From Ashinkailepas kermadecensis (taxonomy: Eukaryota > Arthropoda > Thecostraca > Neolepadidae): a stretch of DNA of 64,000 nucleotides. Positions 13,240 through 37,681 of the stretch are shown here, piece by piece. The stretch spans positions 1 through 64,000 of the forward strand of contig JAOTOM010002338.1 in assembly GCA_034440615.1 (NCBI GenBank), in the 5' to 3' direction. Position 1 is the stretch's first letter. Each line of letters opens with the position of its first letter. The notes under the pieces are model-generated. The model saw only the letters and a list, made by a program, of their open reading frames with translations. It was not told the origin of the DNA and searched no databases. A program made the translations under genes and the position numbers.

Positions 13240-13620
13240 TATATACAGGGGGTTGTTTTGCATGCTTTTAGAGGGACATGTGCCCCCCATCCCAATATCA
13301 AATGAAGATGAGCATGCAGCAAAATGCACAATACTGCGGGCTGCGATCGGAGTGGGAGAACCGATGGCCCCGACGATAGTCCCACCGAGCATCGCAGACG
13401 GCCCTGTCGATGGCCCCGCCAATGGTCCCATCGATGGCCAGGCCGATGGTCCCACGGATGGACCGCCGATCGTCCCACAGATAGTCCCACCAATGGCCCC
13501 GCCGATGGCTCCGCCGATGGCTCCGCCGATGGCTCCGCCGATGGCTCCGCCGATAGTCCTGGATCTAGTGACGTCCGCCCGTTCACTCCGGTGACATGCC
13601 ACTCAGGACGTTTGTTTCCA
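13240..13620 (-). repeat. Second copy of the 15-nt minisatellite element
   Basis: On the minus strand, units such as GGCGGAGCCATC (four identical copies at 13,495-13,556) lie between GAACGGGCGGACGTCACTA and GATCGCAGCCCGCAGT, the same flanks as at 7,809-8,060. Both strands have long frames through the array only because the unit is 15 nt. Confidence 0.75.
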
Positions 13621-14039
13621 GGCGACTGACCGCCGCCGTTAACATCGCGACGATACCCTGTAGTGCTGCCAGCGAACTGATTTCCTGAGACACTGCGCCG
13701 ACTGGCACCGTCTGCGCTGCTGAGTATCCTGCTGCCATTGCTGACACCAGGCGTGAAGCCGAGGCTTCTAAGAGTCTGTCCCCATGGCAATTCTGAATCC
13801 GCCCCTGGCAGAAGTCCTCAGCGCTGGCTGGGCCTCCGCACCGCGGACCTTGAATTGTTGAGCTTTGATAGTTACTCCTTGTGCATATCCTTGTCTTTTA
13901 CCCGGTGCTACAGCATGGTGCATGGCCCATCATCCGACGCACAACCTTCAAAATGGTTCGTTAGGCGTCATAAGCGGACATAATACCGGTGGCGCCGCTC
14001 TGGTGGTGGGTTTGTGAAGGAACACCACCAGAGTGAGCT
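13621..14039. other. Non-repetitive stretch, nothing recognised
   Basis: About 400 bp of moderately GC-rich sequence between the minisatellite element and the 177-bp satellite. No domain, RNA gene or regulatory motif could be supported. Confidence 0.5.
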
Positions 14040-14890
14040 TGCTTTTATTAATGCTATATTCTGGTTTCTAGACGAGGTGCAAGTAATTTCCAATGGTCAA
14101 ATTTAAACAACATTGAAACAAGCTCTCTTATGACGTGTAGTTCGTATTATTATCAAATCATTTCACCCTGTCACTTTGCCCTTAAAGTGAAATGGGAGCA
14201 ATTGGCCACTCAACATCTTGTGATAAACACGTGTCATACATGTTCTGTGTGATATCCTGACAATTTCCAATGTTCTTAACTAAACGAAAATCGAACGTGC
14301 TACATTTTTTATATCATCGTGAATAACTTCCATGAAGGTTTAACCCTGTCACTTTTGCACTAAATTCCAGAATTTGTGTCCCAAATTATCACATTGCATC
14401 ACTTTATATTGTATATCAGATGTTCTACATTACCGAATTAATTTCCAATGGTCTTAAATATACAGTCATAAAATCCGCTGCCTTATGATGCCATACTCGA
14501 CTCCTTTTAGAATTGTCTAACCCTGTCATTTTTGCACTCAATTCCAGGATTTGCATATTGAATTATCGCATTATATTACTTTAAATTGTCTATCAGATGT
14601 TCTACATTACCGAATTAATTTACAATGGTCTTAAATAAACCGGCATAAAATCTGCTGCCTTCTGATGCCATACTCGACTACTTTTATAGATATTTAACCC
14701 GTTATTTTTGCACTCAATTCCAGGATTTGTGTCTCAAGTTATCAGATTGTATTACTTTTAATTGTATATCAGATGTTCTACATTAGCGAATTAATTTCCA
14801 ATGGTCTCAAATCAACCTGCATAAAATCAGCTGCCTTCCGATGCCATACTCGACTACTTTTATAGACATCTAACCCTGTCACTTTGTACC
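14040..14890. repeat. 177-bp satellite, about five monomers
   Basis: The anchor AATTTCCAATGGTC or a close variant occurs near 14,086, 14,262, 14,438, 14,617 and 14,793, spacings of 176, 176, 179 and 176. Within each unit the phrases AACCCTGTCA, TTTGCACTNAATTCCAG, TATCAGATGTTCTACATTA and ATGCCATACTCGACT recur in order. The three central monomers are most alike and the outer ones decayed, typical of a short tandem satellite. Monomer length is close to nucleosome spacing. Confidence 0.88.
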
Positions 14891-16590
14891 TTTTGACATG
14901 AAGCTTTGCGACATTATTGACGTTCTGGCATGGTCGATGCATGTCAAGCGCCGACGGTTGCTGCCTAGAGGATCCGTAGGGCCGCCGAGCGGTGGCACGA
15001 CAGAAAGTAAAGTTCCACCCTTCAACAATACTAAGCAACATCGGCTCTGCCACGCCAAAATGGTGTAGGAGAAATTCACGGTTGCAGATGCATTCTTTCC
15101 CTTCAACGCCCATAAGCGTAATGTTCTTAAACAATGTCGCCAAAATCTGTCGGCCTCAACTATAATGGTGGCGGAACTCATGCCAGGCACATCGTCTATC
15201 GTTTCAAATATGAAAATCTGCCTGTAACTTTGGCGTTGGGGCCCATTAACATTCAGGGAATAGGAATCCCGCGCCCCGCCATGTTATGAATGGCGGGCGG
15301 TTGAGGACTGGCCGGAGGCGGCCGGCGGCCGGCCGTCTATGGTGGAAAATAGTTCAAAAAGGAAATACGGGAAGTAACAATGTGCGCAATAGGTCACTGC
15401 AAGTGGCAATAAAATTGACGTCTGAAGGCAAGCTAACTTTCATAAATGTACTTCGCATCATATTTTATGGAGACAGAGTCTCATAAATTGTAACTATATT
15501 CTTCGCGGACACACTGGTGAGCATCCGGGACCGCTTGTCGGGGGCGCATATGTCAGAGTTCTTGAATGGGACCTGTTTTCTTTCTTTACTGAAGATCCCC
15601 TCGATGTCCGCAGTAACATTGCGTCTGACGCCTAACGTGTGTTTCTGATATTAGTTTCTGATATGTTCTGGCTACATGTGTAATAAATACCTACTTTTAA
15701 ATTAACCGTGATTTATACTATAACGACTACTTTGCTTATTTCGTAGGCACGATCTATACTTGCGTGATGGCCACGCACACGTATTTTACAATATGATACA
15801 CATAGTACGTCCAAAACCGAGAGACATCATAAATGGATACTGTTTAGAATAGCTACAGAGGAGCAAAATACTACAGAAGCAACTGCTTGCAATCTTGCTG
15901 TTGAGAACAGCAAAATACTGCAGAAGGAGCAAACTAATACACATGCAGTGCATTTAGTTCTCGATAATTTTAAACTGTATTATTTCGGTGATGTCGGCGA
16001 ATCATACGGCCATACAGTGTTGCACATTTGATGTCTTGTACTGTACTTACATGGGTGTAGGATCTTATTCATTTGGGAGGGCTTCAATCCAACAACTTAC
16101 AGCTCCGACCCCACCCACCTTGGAAACCAGCCCCAACTTTGGAGGTCAAACCCATAAAAATTCAAGCAATGCTGCAATCAAGCAACGCTGGATTAGTATG
16201 TCGTATTCGACAACCTAGTAGGTGTAAGATTGCCCAAAATTTATAATGAGTGTTGACATTTGCACGGTTCATCTAAGTATTTTTTTGGTATTGGTGGTCA
16301 CTTACCTCTTTGATAAATTGAAATAGTAAAAGCAATCATATTTTAAGTTCTCTCAAATCGATAATTACATTGGTCATTTAGCACTCATCGCGATGTGGAG
16401 TTTGCTTTGATGGTTGCATGTTGTTTCCTTTCGTACACGGAAATTTGATGTGACATACATAGATATCGTAAAAACAATGATGAAATTAGGCACAATGCGA
16501 AGAGAAATGGGAAGAAGTCGTTTCGGCACTACACGCATTCTCCATACCTACGCGATAATAGTTTTGCGATTAACCATTTTGTGAATATTT
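14891..16590. other. Intergenic stretch, nothing recognised
   Basis: About 1.7 kb with short, unsupported open frames. A GGCCGGCGGCCGGCC patch lies near 15,310-15,335. No repeat of significance or coding domain is seen. Confidence 0.5.
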
Positions 16591-16593
16591 TGT

Positions 16594-16699
16594 CCCCGGA
16601 TATCCTATAGCCTATCCGGGGAAAATATTTTCCCTTTTCCTGTTTGCCATGAACATGAAAAATGTTTCATGGAAAACAGGAAAAGGGAAAATAATATTT
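16594..16699. repeat. Two adjacent hairpins
   Basis: The first has CCCCGGATA (16,594-16,602), a 10-nt loop and TATCCGGGG (16,613-16,621). The second follows directly. The arm from 16,623 (AAATATTTTCCCTTTTCCTG, then CCATGAA) pairs with an arm ending at 16,699 (TTTCATGG, then CAGGAAAAGGGAAAAT), giving a stem of about 30 bp around a short CATGAAAAATG core with few mismatches. It could be a miniature inverted-repeat element or a hairpin RNA source. There is no evidence of transcription. Confidence 0.8.
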
Positions 16700-19590
16700 A
16701 TGAAATTAATGTTGTTTTTTTTAGATGAGAAAACATACTGACCCAAACTAAGAGATAAATTAGTATTTGAGTGTATTGATCGAACCAGGGCTGAGCACCT
16801 CCCCCCCCCATCATACACCCAACTAATCTTGCGATCCTATACCCCTGTGTACTCACCTGCTTGTATTCCGCCTTCTCGTTGGCAGAAACCACGTTGGCTC
16901 GCATGTGGCCTGGTTTGTTCACAGCATTGATTTTTTCCCTGCCCATCTGCACCGGCTTCTTTCCTAGACAGCTGTGCAGTCTCAAACCCTCAGTACTTCA
17001 AGATTAACAGTCCACGAGCAAGTGTGCGTCTATAATAATACAAGCAGAAAGTATGCAGTTGCAAGGTTTTCGTTCAACGTTGGTGACGCGGGGCCAATTC
17101 AATATCGACATTTGTTCTGCTAATTGAGTTTAGAAACGCTATGAGACATGTATGAGATCGATTTTACATCGTTCACGACGGCTGCTTCATTCCACCACAT
17201 GTCTACCTTTACTAGTAAGGCACTGGTACTGGTAACGGTATTGAGGTAGCAAGGGTCATGGTGTATTATGCTGGGTTACAGGGGTGTGCTATGGCCACAC
17301 ACATGCATTTGTACATCTTCATGGTGTCGTAGTCTGGCTGTTGGTGGGAGACCGCGGCAGATGGCAAATGACGGTGCCGTTCCTAAATAATGCTGTGTTG
17401 TGTGCTATGTGCCCTTAGATTACTAAAGGCGAATGCGTTGTATTATTTTCTTCATCATGGAATTTTGCAACAGCTATCACACCCTCATCTTCTCATGACA
17501 AATCATGAGAATGTGAAGGTCAGAAAGCGCCTGACTTGATTTAGATTGCCAGATATAGCCAAACTTAACACTTATTCGTCCACACACCTTTCCCAGGCAG
17601 CGTTCACCTTACATGTATGGACTAGCTGTTCAGACAGAGAGAGCGAGCGTTGCGAGCGAACGCAGTGATACAAAAGCTAAAACCCACTTGGTCTTGCTTG
17701 CATGTATTTTGAGGATATCTTGAACTAGGGCTCTTTTCAGGTAAAATTGGTATTAGATAAACTGACGTGAAGACGGTGGTCGGTGCGTTAGATATATTTA
17801 AATGGCAACTGCACTTGGTCTGGATTAAATATAGTCATTCTTTTCATGGTCAAGAACACATGCAATAAATGACATAAAATTGATTAAAAAGTTGCGTATA
17901 AGAACTCAACCCTTCATATTCAATGTTAATATTAATAATATGCTAAGAGTTCGCCACCAGCCATCGGGGTGCAGGTGGGCTCGCAGATTGTAAAGTGGCT
18001 TTGCTCGTTGATATATGAGCAACGGAGTAAACGTGACTGGTGAACACACATATAGAACGATACGTTTCGAAAATTGCATTCGCTGTTCTTTTGTCGGGCT
18101 TTCAATGGACTCGGACAATTGTCTACCCCATGGTCTTCTAGTGGTTATATTTTTATATTCCTCTTCAGCATCACATCAATTATAAATGCATCCTATCAGC
18201 AGATTAAGTGGACTAAATCTTGCATACAAACATAATTGAGGACAGGATCCATTAACACGCACGCTGGAGGGCCTCTGACACAACGCGCAGGGGACGGGGG
18301 AGGATTCGGCGCCCGCCGGTAACATTTCTGAAACTACTGAAGCTATAGGTACACAATTTGGACAGTAGATTATGTTTGTAGTGAACTCGTTTCAATACAA
18401 TTTGAATGGTCCCAGGCCTTTAAGATCAAATGAGGTCGTGTAATCGCCTACCTCATCGCACCGCCTCTCCACCGCACCGACGAAGCCTTTGCGACCTCGA
18501 ACGTTCGACGGCCGTCGCCCGGTCGGTCGATTTGACACCCACGAAATTCTTATATTTACTCACGGATTTCGACTTTTTGTTGCATAGCATGGTTTATCAA
18601 TCTTTAACGAAGTCACCAGGCCTGTTTATTAGATAACGTAACAAAAAAAAATCCTCAGAAGTGGGCGGATTCCACCCCTTCCCCTTCGGTGCGTGTGTTA
18701 AACAGCTGCATCTTATACGTTCATCAATTCTGTAGCACATTGCTCCGAATAATTGCCATGAAACAACACCCATATATATATATATATATATATATGAATT
18801 ATATTTCGACAAGCTATGCATAAGTGGCACAGTGATAAAACAATATTTTCATGAATAAACAAGTCACCAACGTCTCGGCCACAGGCCTTCGAGGTGACAC
18901 AATAGAAAAACAAAAACAAAAACAAACACGATCATGCGCTCGAAATCCAGCGTAAAAACGTGACACGCATCGCGATCTCTCGCTGGGCTGACGAACGATA
19001 TATTTCGAAACACTGCGTCAATGGCGAAAGGCGACACAACAGAATACACCAAACCGTGGATGGCGTTCGACAATGTCAGATCCATTATCATTCACATCGC
19101 CCTGTGTGCATGCCACGGCGCGTTATGCAGGTATGTGCGACACCGATAATTGCATCAATAGTTCACCTGGGTTTGTCAAACTTGCCAGCATGATAGCATA
19201 CCTGGCGCAGGACGATGTGCTGGAGGTGCAGCGGGCATCTGACCCGGGCTAGAGAGTTTGACCTACACCTACACATGCAAACATACACACACACATACAT
19301 ACATGGATGTAACCAAAACCAAGGTAGACAAGAGGCCGAAGCAACAATCGCCAAAGTCAAGCCATCAGAAATAACCACAATGGCAACAGTTCCCGTTACC
19401 ACGCAGAATCTCCTTTTTCAAACTCGGCAGACAAATTCGCCAGACTCGACTGTACAACGGCGAAGAATCCCTCGATAATATCCGATAACGGCTTTGGATG
19501 CGTTCCTCTAAGCATTCGGTAAGGATGCAATAGAGTCGCGAATTATTCGCCTAGCGGAGAAGGTATGAACTACACTGTGAAGTTCTTGAT
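16700..19590. other. Intergenic stretch, only simple repeats seen
   Basis: No gene is recognised over 2.9 kb. A (TA)n tract of about 28 bp lies at 18,768-18,795, AAAAAC-type repeats near 18,905-18,930, and ACAC/ATAC repeats near 19,268-19,305. The open frames here lack domains. Confidence 0.5.
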
Positions 19591-19594
19591 TATT

Positions 19595-19790
19595 GGTTCT
19601 TGGACGTTGCGTCTTTGGACTTGGCGTCTTTGGACTTTTGGGATCCTTGGATGTTCGGGTTTTTGGACTTTATTCACTTTGGACGTTTGGTTTTTGGACG
19701 TTATGTTTTTGGACTTTACGTTTCTTGGATGTTTTGTAATTGGACTTTTGGTCTTTGGATGTTAGTTTTTTGGATGTTCTGAATCACCCC
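19595..19790. repeat. Degenerate TTTTGGAC(G/T)TT repeat
   Basis: More than a dozen loosely spaced copies of TTGGACGTT, TTGGACTTT or TTGGATGTT, at roughly 10-20-nt intervals. The resulting Leu-Asp-rich frames are repeat artefacts. Confidence 0.75.
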
Positions 19791-20637
19791 CATCTGAAAG
19801 GCTTTGGAAGTGTTTATCTGGTTACATAACTGATTGTCTGCCCCTGCCGGGTTGTAGACACCTGTTCGGTATACTTTTTGGCAAGTTTTCTTTGCTTTCC
19901 ATATTTTAAATGGACAGCCAAATAATTTATGCACCTGTTGAGAACACTAGTAATGGAGTCTCTCTGAACGGTTCTGTCGTAAGTGTGGCTTCCTGCGTCT
20001 TGAATGTAGGTACCTACCTAGGTAGGTAGGTATCTATGTTTTTGAAGTGTATAAACTGAACGATTGGAAAAGTAGGTTGTTCCTGCATTTTTTTGCATCA
20101 ATAACATAACATTATGCTCTCCAGAAAATTATTCTCTTTTTTTCATTTGGAGCTTCAATGGTGCTGTTGTTGATCAATGGAATGGGCTGCCTCCTCATGT
20201 GGTGGTGTCTCTTATTTAATGTTCTTCAGATGGTGTTATTGTACTTTAGGGTACTCATGAAACAAGTTTTACACCATTTTTTCCCCATGAAGCAAACAAA
20301 CGGGTTAGATCTGGTTAGGTTATGCTTTTGTTTCAAGTTGGAAAAATTTCACCAAAAATCAGATTTTGAAAGTTTTTTCTTCAATAAAGTCAGGTTAGTG
20401 TTGGTTTGTTTTTATTTTGACATTAAAAAAAAAACTTGTTCCATCAAAACATTTTTTTTCTTGCATTGAAAATTAATATTGTAATGGTAAATTATCATAG
20501 TATCGGATAGAATATCCTAAATGGTAAATTTGCAGTTTAAGGTAATTTCTGATTTCATGGAATCTCTTTTTCTAATGCAATGCTTATGAATGTACTGAAC
20601 ATGATTGTGAGGCAAAATATCACCCAGAAAGGGGCTT
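19791..20637. other. AT-rich intergenic stretch, nothing recognised
   Basis: About 850 bp with a short GGTAGGTAGGTA tract near 20,018 and poly-A/T runs. No coding, RNA or mobile-element feature could be supported. Confidence 0.45.
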
Positions 20638-20651
20638 GGAGTTGGTAATAT

Positions 20652-20697
20652 GCTAAATGATCACGCTTTGGTTGAAGCGCACTTAAACCCAAATAAC
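20652..20697 (+). mobile_element. 46-bp LINE 3'-tail-only insertion
   Basis: The segment ends in GCGCACTTAAACCCAAATAAC, with GCTAAATGATC upstream, matching the 3' end of the 38-45 kb non-LTR element. It is bracketed by exact 13-bp direct repeats GAGTTGGTAATAT at 20,639-20,651 and 20,698-20,710, the mark of target-primed reverse transcription. Only the 3' hairpin and tail were copied. Confidence 0.82.
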
Positions 20698-20765
20698 GAG
20701 TTGGTAATATAGCATAAAAAGTAACATTCAAAATCAAGAAAACAATGATGTAACATAACCCAACC

Positions 20766-21113
20766 CAGTGTTAAAATAATGGTTTTTCATTAGGTGTGTG
20801 ATGTCAAAATGAGTATGGTAGGATGTTAACTTTGCCATGGAAACAATGCCATTTAACAGAAATTATGGGTTCTTCAAGCAATTGTGATCCAACTGCATAC
20901 TCATATGTGCACCTTTTCCCTTGGTTTTGATATATCTAATTTATGGTTAGCTATTTCAGCAATGGCAATGCAAAGTATGTATCCATTTCAACTGATATTG
21001 TGTAACAGCCACATCATAGGTAATCCTTGTACTTATAATTGTGCAAAGAGATGTTTTTGCATCATAATCCACAATGGTGAGGATCAGCATGATAATTATC
21101 AAAAAGATACTGT
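20766..21113 (-). mobile_element. Dispersed about 350-bp element, copy C
   Basis: This matches 31,835-32,189 and 55,282-55,606. Shared landmarks on the minus strand are CAGTATC at the start, a GATNATCATGCT-like block, CACAATT, ACAATATCAGTTGA, then CATC(C/A)NACNGTACTC(A/G)TTT, GACATC(A/T)CACACC and TTTTAACACTG at the end. The ends form a weak inverted repeat (CAGTATC and CAGTGTT reading inward). It has no coding capacity. A MITE-like element is the best guess. Confidence 0.65.
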
Positions 21114-21251
21114 TGGAAATTAGGTATGAAGACTTCATAATGACTCATCATGAAGCAAGATGTTGATACTCTGTTGGGAGGGATGTCAATCTTCTGTTCA
21201 GAAAGTGGGGTATTCAACGATATTAAAAAAAATAATGTATCACTGACCTAA

Positions 21252-21480
21252 TGGGTGCCAAATGACCCTGCAGGTGGCACACCCTTAAACCCAAATAATC
21301 AGGGACGAGTGGTCTAGGGGTAAGATGCTCGTCTCTCAATCAAAAGATTGTGGGTTCGAATCTCGCCTGTCGCTACTCTTCGCCCACAACCAATCAGAGT
21401 GAGAGATTGGCAACGCTATATGACTCAACGGTCGACGTGTCGTAAAACCAATAACCAACCAAACCCAAATAATCAATCAA
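21252..21480 (+). mobile_element. LINE 3'-tail insertion, interrupted by a SINE
   Basis: GGGTGCCAAATGACC through ACACCCTTAAACCCAAATAATC matches the 3' end of the non-LTR element, and the copy resumes after the SINE with AATCAA. The whole is flanked by 14-bp direct repeats TATCACTGACCTAA at 21,238-21,251 and 21,481-21,494. The stem pair differs from the full-length element in a compensatory way: GGGTG with CACCC instead of GGGCGC with GCGCCC. Confidence 0.85.
21302..21460 (+). mobile_element. SINE family 1, tRNA-derived, nested copy
   Basis: The head carries a Pol III A box (TGGTCTAGGGG) and B box (GGTTCGAATCT), and the anticodon-arm region reads CTCTCAATCAAAAGATTG. The body contains GCTATATGACTCAACGGTCG, and the 3' end is CCAATAACCAACC. 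It is flanked by a 15-bp duplication AAACCCAAATAATCA (21,287-21,301 and 21,461-21,475) that lies inside an older LINE-tail insertion, so the SINE came later. Three more copies lie in the MLH1 half of the window. Confidence 0.9.
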
Positions 21481-21494
21481 TATCACTGACCTAA

Positions 21495-24372
21495 CCTAGC
21501 ATAACCATCCATGCAAGAAAGCAAATCATTTTTCTAAAATGAGCATTTCCAAACAATTTTTGCTTCTATAAAATGTTCTAATTAAAAATGCCTAACCTAA
21601 CCTGAGCTATCCTGAACTGATTTTTTTTTTCAAGAAACTATTTTTTATTTCCTAAAAAAATGATTTTTTTTCTAGCTTACAATAAAACCATCACCTAACC
21701 TAACTTAGCAATACCTAACCCTTTTTATGGACATGAAATGTGTGTAAAGCATATCTTGTGGTTACCATGAACAGCAATTTTTCCACCTAGGTTAGATTAG
21801 GTTATGGAACTTTAAAAAAAAATATTTTGAACATTACTTGTTATGTTATATTACTCAACACCAAGCCTCTTGTTGAGTGTTATTTTGCCACCCAACTGAA
21901 AAGTATCCATTGGCAAAGGAAATTAGTAGTTGCATTGTGTTAACCAGATTGGAAAATATATTCCAAGGATTCAAAAATTACCTCAAGCTGCAAATATACC
22001 AGTTTGGATGGGTTCAGTTATGTTGTTATGCCATGCTAGGTTAGTTTTTGTTTTGGTAAATTTGTGCTTTAATTTAGAGTGTCATACACAACAACTGCTG
22101 TTCAGGTTAAGCTTTTACTTTTCACCTCAATGAAGCATCATGTGGTGAGCTTTGAAAAAAATGATGCCAATAGTTGATGAATTTGTTTTTGTGTGAAAAA
22201 CTAAGACATCAAAATAAGACTTCTTCAAAAGCTCACAAGGTGAATAAAATATCATTAGTTTATATAGCTTAAAGCTGACATTTTAATAGTGGAACTGTTT
22301 ATTGCATTGGTCAGGTCTTGCTTTTCCAAATGATTTTGAAGTTTGGAATGCTAATTGTTACCATTAATATTATCAAAATATTTGGACATGCATTTTCTCA
22401 CTGATGTCAAAATTTGGATGACCTTTAACTTGTGACCCTTGATGTCCAGAAACTGGAACTATCAGAATAGTAATCTCAGTCATCAGTAACCACATGCATC
22501 CATTGTAATCAAAACCGGATGGATGTGGTGAACATGGCTTGGTTATTTGCCTTGGAATTGCCCAAGTAGCATACTCTGGCATGATTAACTATTTTGGATC
22601 ATGGCTACCTGATGCCACTCATATTGACAAGAATGGAGCAGCACAAGGATAGGCACATAGACCTAGACCTAGGCACCTAGACTGCATGCCATGTTAGGAA
22701 AATTTGGTTGAAATTGAAACCATTAAACTTTTAAGCAATTGGCATTTTGTGCCCCCACCCCATGTTCCAATAAACACTATGTGGACTCCTAGTCAGTTGC
22801 ACTCAAATTTGGCACGCATATTTGCTGACACCTGGACAAGAAATCAGGGTAATCAGCCTGCAGCATTAAACAAAAAGATCTTGTTCTTGTTGATTTTCTC
22901 ATTTACCCTGAAAACCTGAGAGGCAAAGAATGTTGGAGTGGAGGGAGGTATATATGCAAAGATAAACCACAAACCCAGTGCAACCGATCAGTTACTTTTT
23001 CTGTGAGGACCAACAATATTTGTCTGTGTATGCATGATGGCCACTGTGCACATGTCCTTTGGCTGCTGCTACGATGTGGATACAGGTAGGTCTTCAGCCA
23101 TAAAGGTATTCACACTCATCAGGCACTATCCCAATACATTTTCTCAAGATTTGTCCAATAGAATGTGAATAGGTGGAAACCATCCTCCCTCCACCTTATC
23201 CTTATCCAAGAGATGAGAACACACATTCATGGCAGGGATATGCATACACCCAGTACCTGTACCTGCATACACCCAGACTCAGTGCTAAGTGACTCAAATG
23301 CTAACGTTTCACAGTAGTAGCTCCAGCAGAGATGCAATGCTGTTAGACATAGTGCTGTTCACCCACTGAAAATTGCATATCAAATGTATATGGTGGGTGT
23401 TGACTCTGAGCTGCAGCATAATGACTCGCTACAACAGGATGCACCCACTTAATTTCAGTGCAGCATTTTGCTGTGGAAGATGTGCCCACAGGTGTGCCAG
23501 TGGTCAGGATTGCTTGGGACTGTTGTTTGTCAGTATCACAGAAAACTGATCAACTGGCATTGTTGCTGTCATTGCATGGTGTTGGGAGACATTGCCCTGA
23601 GGATATTCCAGAGAAGAGGTGCATTGCACTCATCACATCAGTTACTGCTGCATTCGCATAGTCAAGAGTCACCACAAATCAATGCTCCCTGCATTTGCAA
23701 CACAGTTGCTTGAGTGGGGAAGCAGTAGGGAATGGCAAAAGGTGGTTGCTACCCCTGGCTTGGCTGCCACCAGGATGCGGTAATCAAGTGGTATATGGAG
23801 CCACAAGACGTTTGTTAGTAGCTGTGTGGAACCTGTGACTTACATAGTATCCTTTGAATCCAGCTTGCTCATGAATCCTTGCCGGGAGAGATTTCCTGGC
23901 TAGGATTCACCTGGCGACGACTTTGTATCTCCAGGAGTAATTTATTTAGAGAACATTGGCGACAGCCTTCTGCATGGATGTGATGAGTGCCCAAGCAAAA
24001 TCAGTCTTGTTACATCTTCCCCTGCCTTCTGCATCCTGTATGATCTGTCTTCTATATCATCTGTAATGAGGCCTATGCACACATGAAGGCTTAACCCAGA
24101 ATGAAATGTGTTCAATATTTCTCTCAGTTTGTGTTCTTGTGGTTCTTGAATAATCAGTCTGAGATGTTCATTGGCCAAAAGAAGCAACTAGGGAGATTGT
24201 GATAATTGAGTTTTACTGTTGAATAGCAATAGCAATTATTTTGTTGCATCAATCACTGGACTCCTGGTAGGGAACATTTAACACTGAGCTCACCCAGCTA
24301 CTCCCCAAGTATAATGGCTCCTACAGAGAGTCCTCTACTATGTAATCCAAGTCAGTGTTGTTCCATCCACAG
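21495..24372. other. Region upstream of the first recognised loqs exon
   Basis: About 2.9 kb, AT-rich, with several CCTAACC/GGTTAGG motifs between 21,590 and 21,800. The missing N-terminal loqs exon and its promoter should lie here or further upstream, but no convincing exon with a start codon and a phase-0 donor could be picked out. Confidence 0.45.
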
Positions 24373-36363
<11,991 letters not shown>

Positions 36364-37681
36364 ACGGCCGGCCGGACGCCGCCCCGCTGTGGCGGGTCCA
36401 TCACACTTGTGCTGCCCGCCCCGGCCGACTGCCGGCGGGACCGGGCACCGGCTGCGCAGATCGTCACGCCGAGACAGCGCAACCGAAACGCCGGGCGCAA
36501 CCGCTTCCTGTTTGCTGTGTGGGAGATGCTTTTCCCCCTTCCTCTCATAATCGCGTTATAAGGCGGGTTGGTGGAGACCGTACTGCTGGTCACATTCAGG
36601 GATACTACGCGTAAGTTGTGGCTGCCCATGAGAAACGCTGGGCAGCGGCACTGGGAGCGCCATTGCCGTTCCCCGTTTCTTTGTCATTGCTGTGGTTTAA
36701 TTTTGATTGTAATCATGTACTTGTCTTGTGCCACGTTTTTGTCGCCATGCGTGCAGACTGAAGTCTTGTATTCGCGCGGCCCATCCTTGTAGCGGTCCGT
36801 TTATTGGGAGTTTGTTATGATGCCTGCTTCGTGAACCAAACTGACCAGTGCGCTGTCGAAGATATCGCGCACTGTCTCAGCTGTGCCCAGCCGGGGGACT
36901 TTACCGATTCTCAATGCGTGTAAATAGGCGAGAAGTAACCGGGCGTGGGTTAAATTGGCGTCTCAGTAGCCAGAGTGTAGGTGGTTGGGAAGACAGCGGC
37001 AGGTCGTGTCCGTCAATAACAAGCGACTGCCCGTCTCATTTTGCACCGACTTGTTGCGCCGACTGTGACAGGTGTGTGCTCCCCTGCACTGGTGTCGGCC
37101 TCCAGTGTCGACGGTGTCTCGTGTGGCCTTCGATTGGCGCGGTCGCCGCTGCGCTGACGCCGGCAGAGGGCAGCCGGCGCCGTTGCTGACGAGCGGCGGG
37201 GAGGGGCTGTCAGAGGCCGGGCGGGTCTTGCTCGGCCGCCGCTGTTCCTGTCAGTGTGTGTGTGCGCGCGTGTGTGTTCGGGTGTTGTGCTCACCCAGGT
37301 CGCTGGCCGTCGCCGCGTGCTGCCCGGCTGGTGCCTCGGCGGGGCGTGTTCTCCCGGACGTGTGTCCGGGCGGCCGTCGTAGCCGGGAGGGCGCCGCCGT
37401 AGCCGGGTGGCCGCCGCCGTAGCCGGGTGGCCGAGCGGGCAGCGCGCGGTCGACCGGCGACTGACGGCTGACGCTCGGGCGGGACAGACGAGGCGGTCCC
37501 GCCCGCACGCGCCGCCGCCGCTGGCCGCTGCTGCAGTTGTTAGTTGTTCAGCGCTAGGTGTGAGGTATCGCCCCCCCCGCTCCCGTCTACTAACCGTTCA
37601 CCGTCGGACCGCTGTGGCCGGCCGCGGTTGTTCGCCGTGACCCGTCACGACCCAAGTTTCCACAGCGAGACACGTGACATC

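Noticed and set aside
21302..21375. Possible tRNA gene
   Set aside because: A and B boxes are present, but the acceptor stem does not close, a 90-nt body follows, and the unit is flanked by a target duplication and has three more copies. It is a SINE head.
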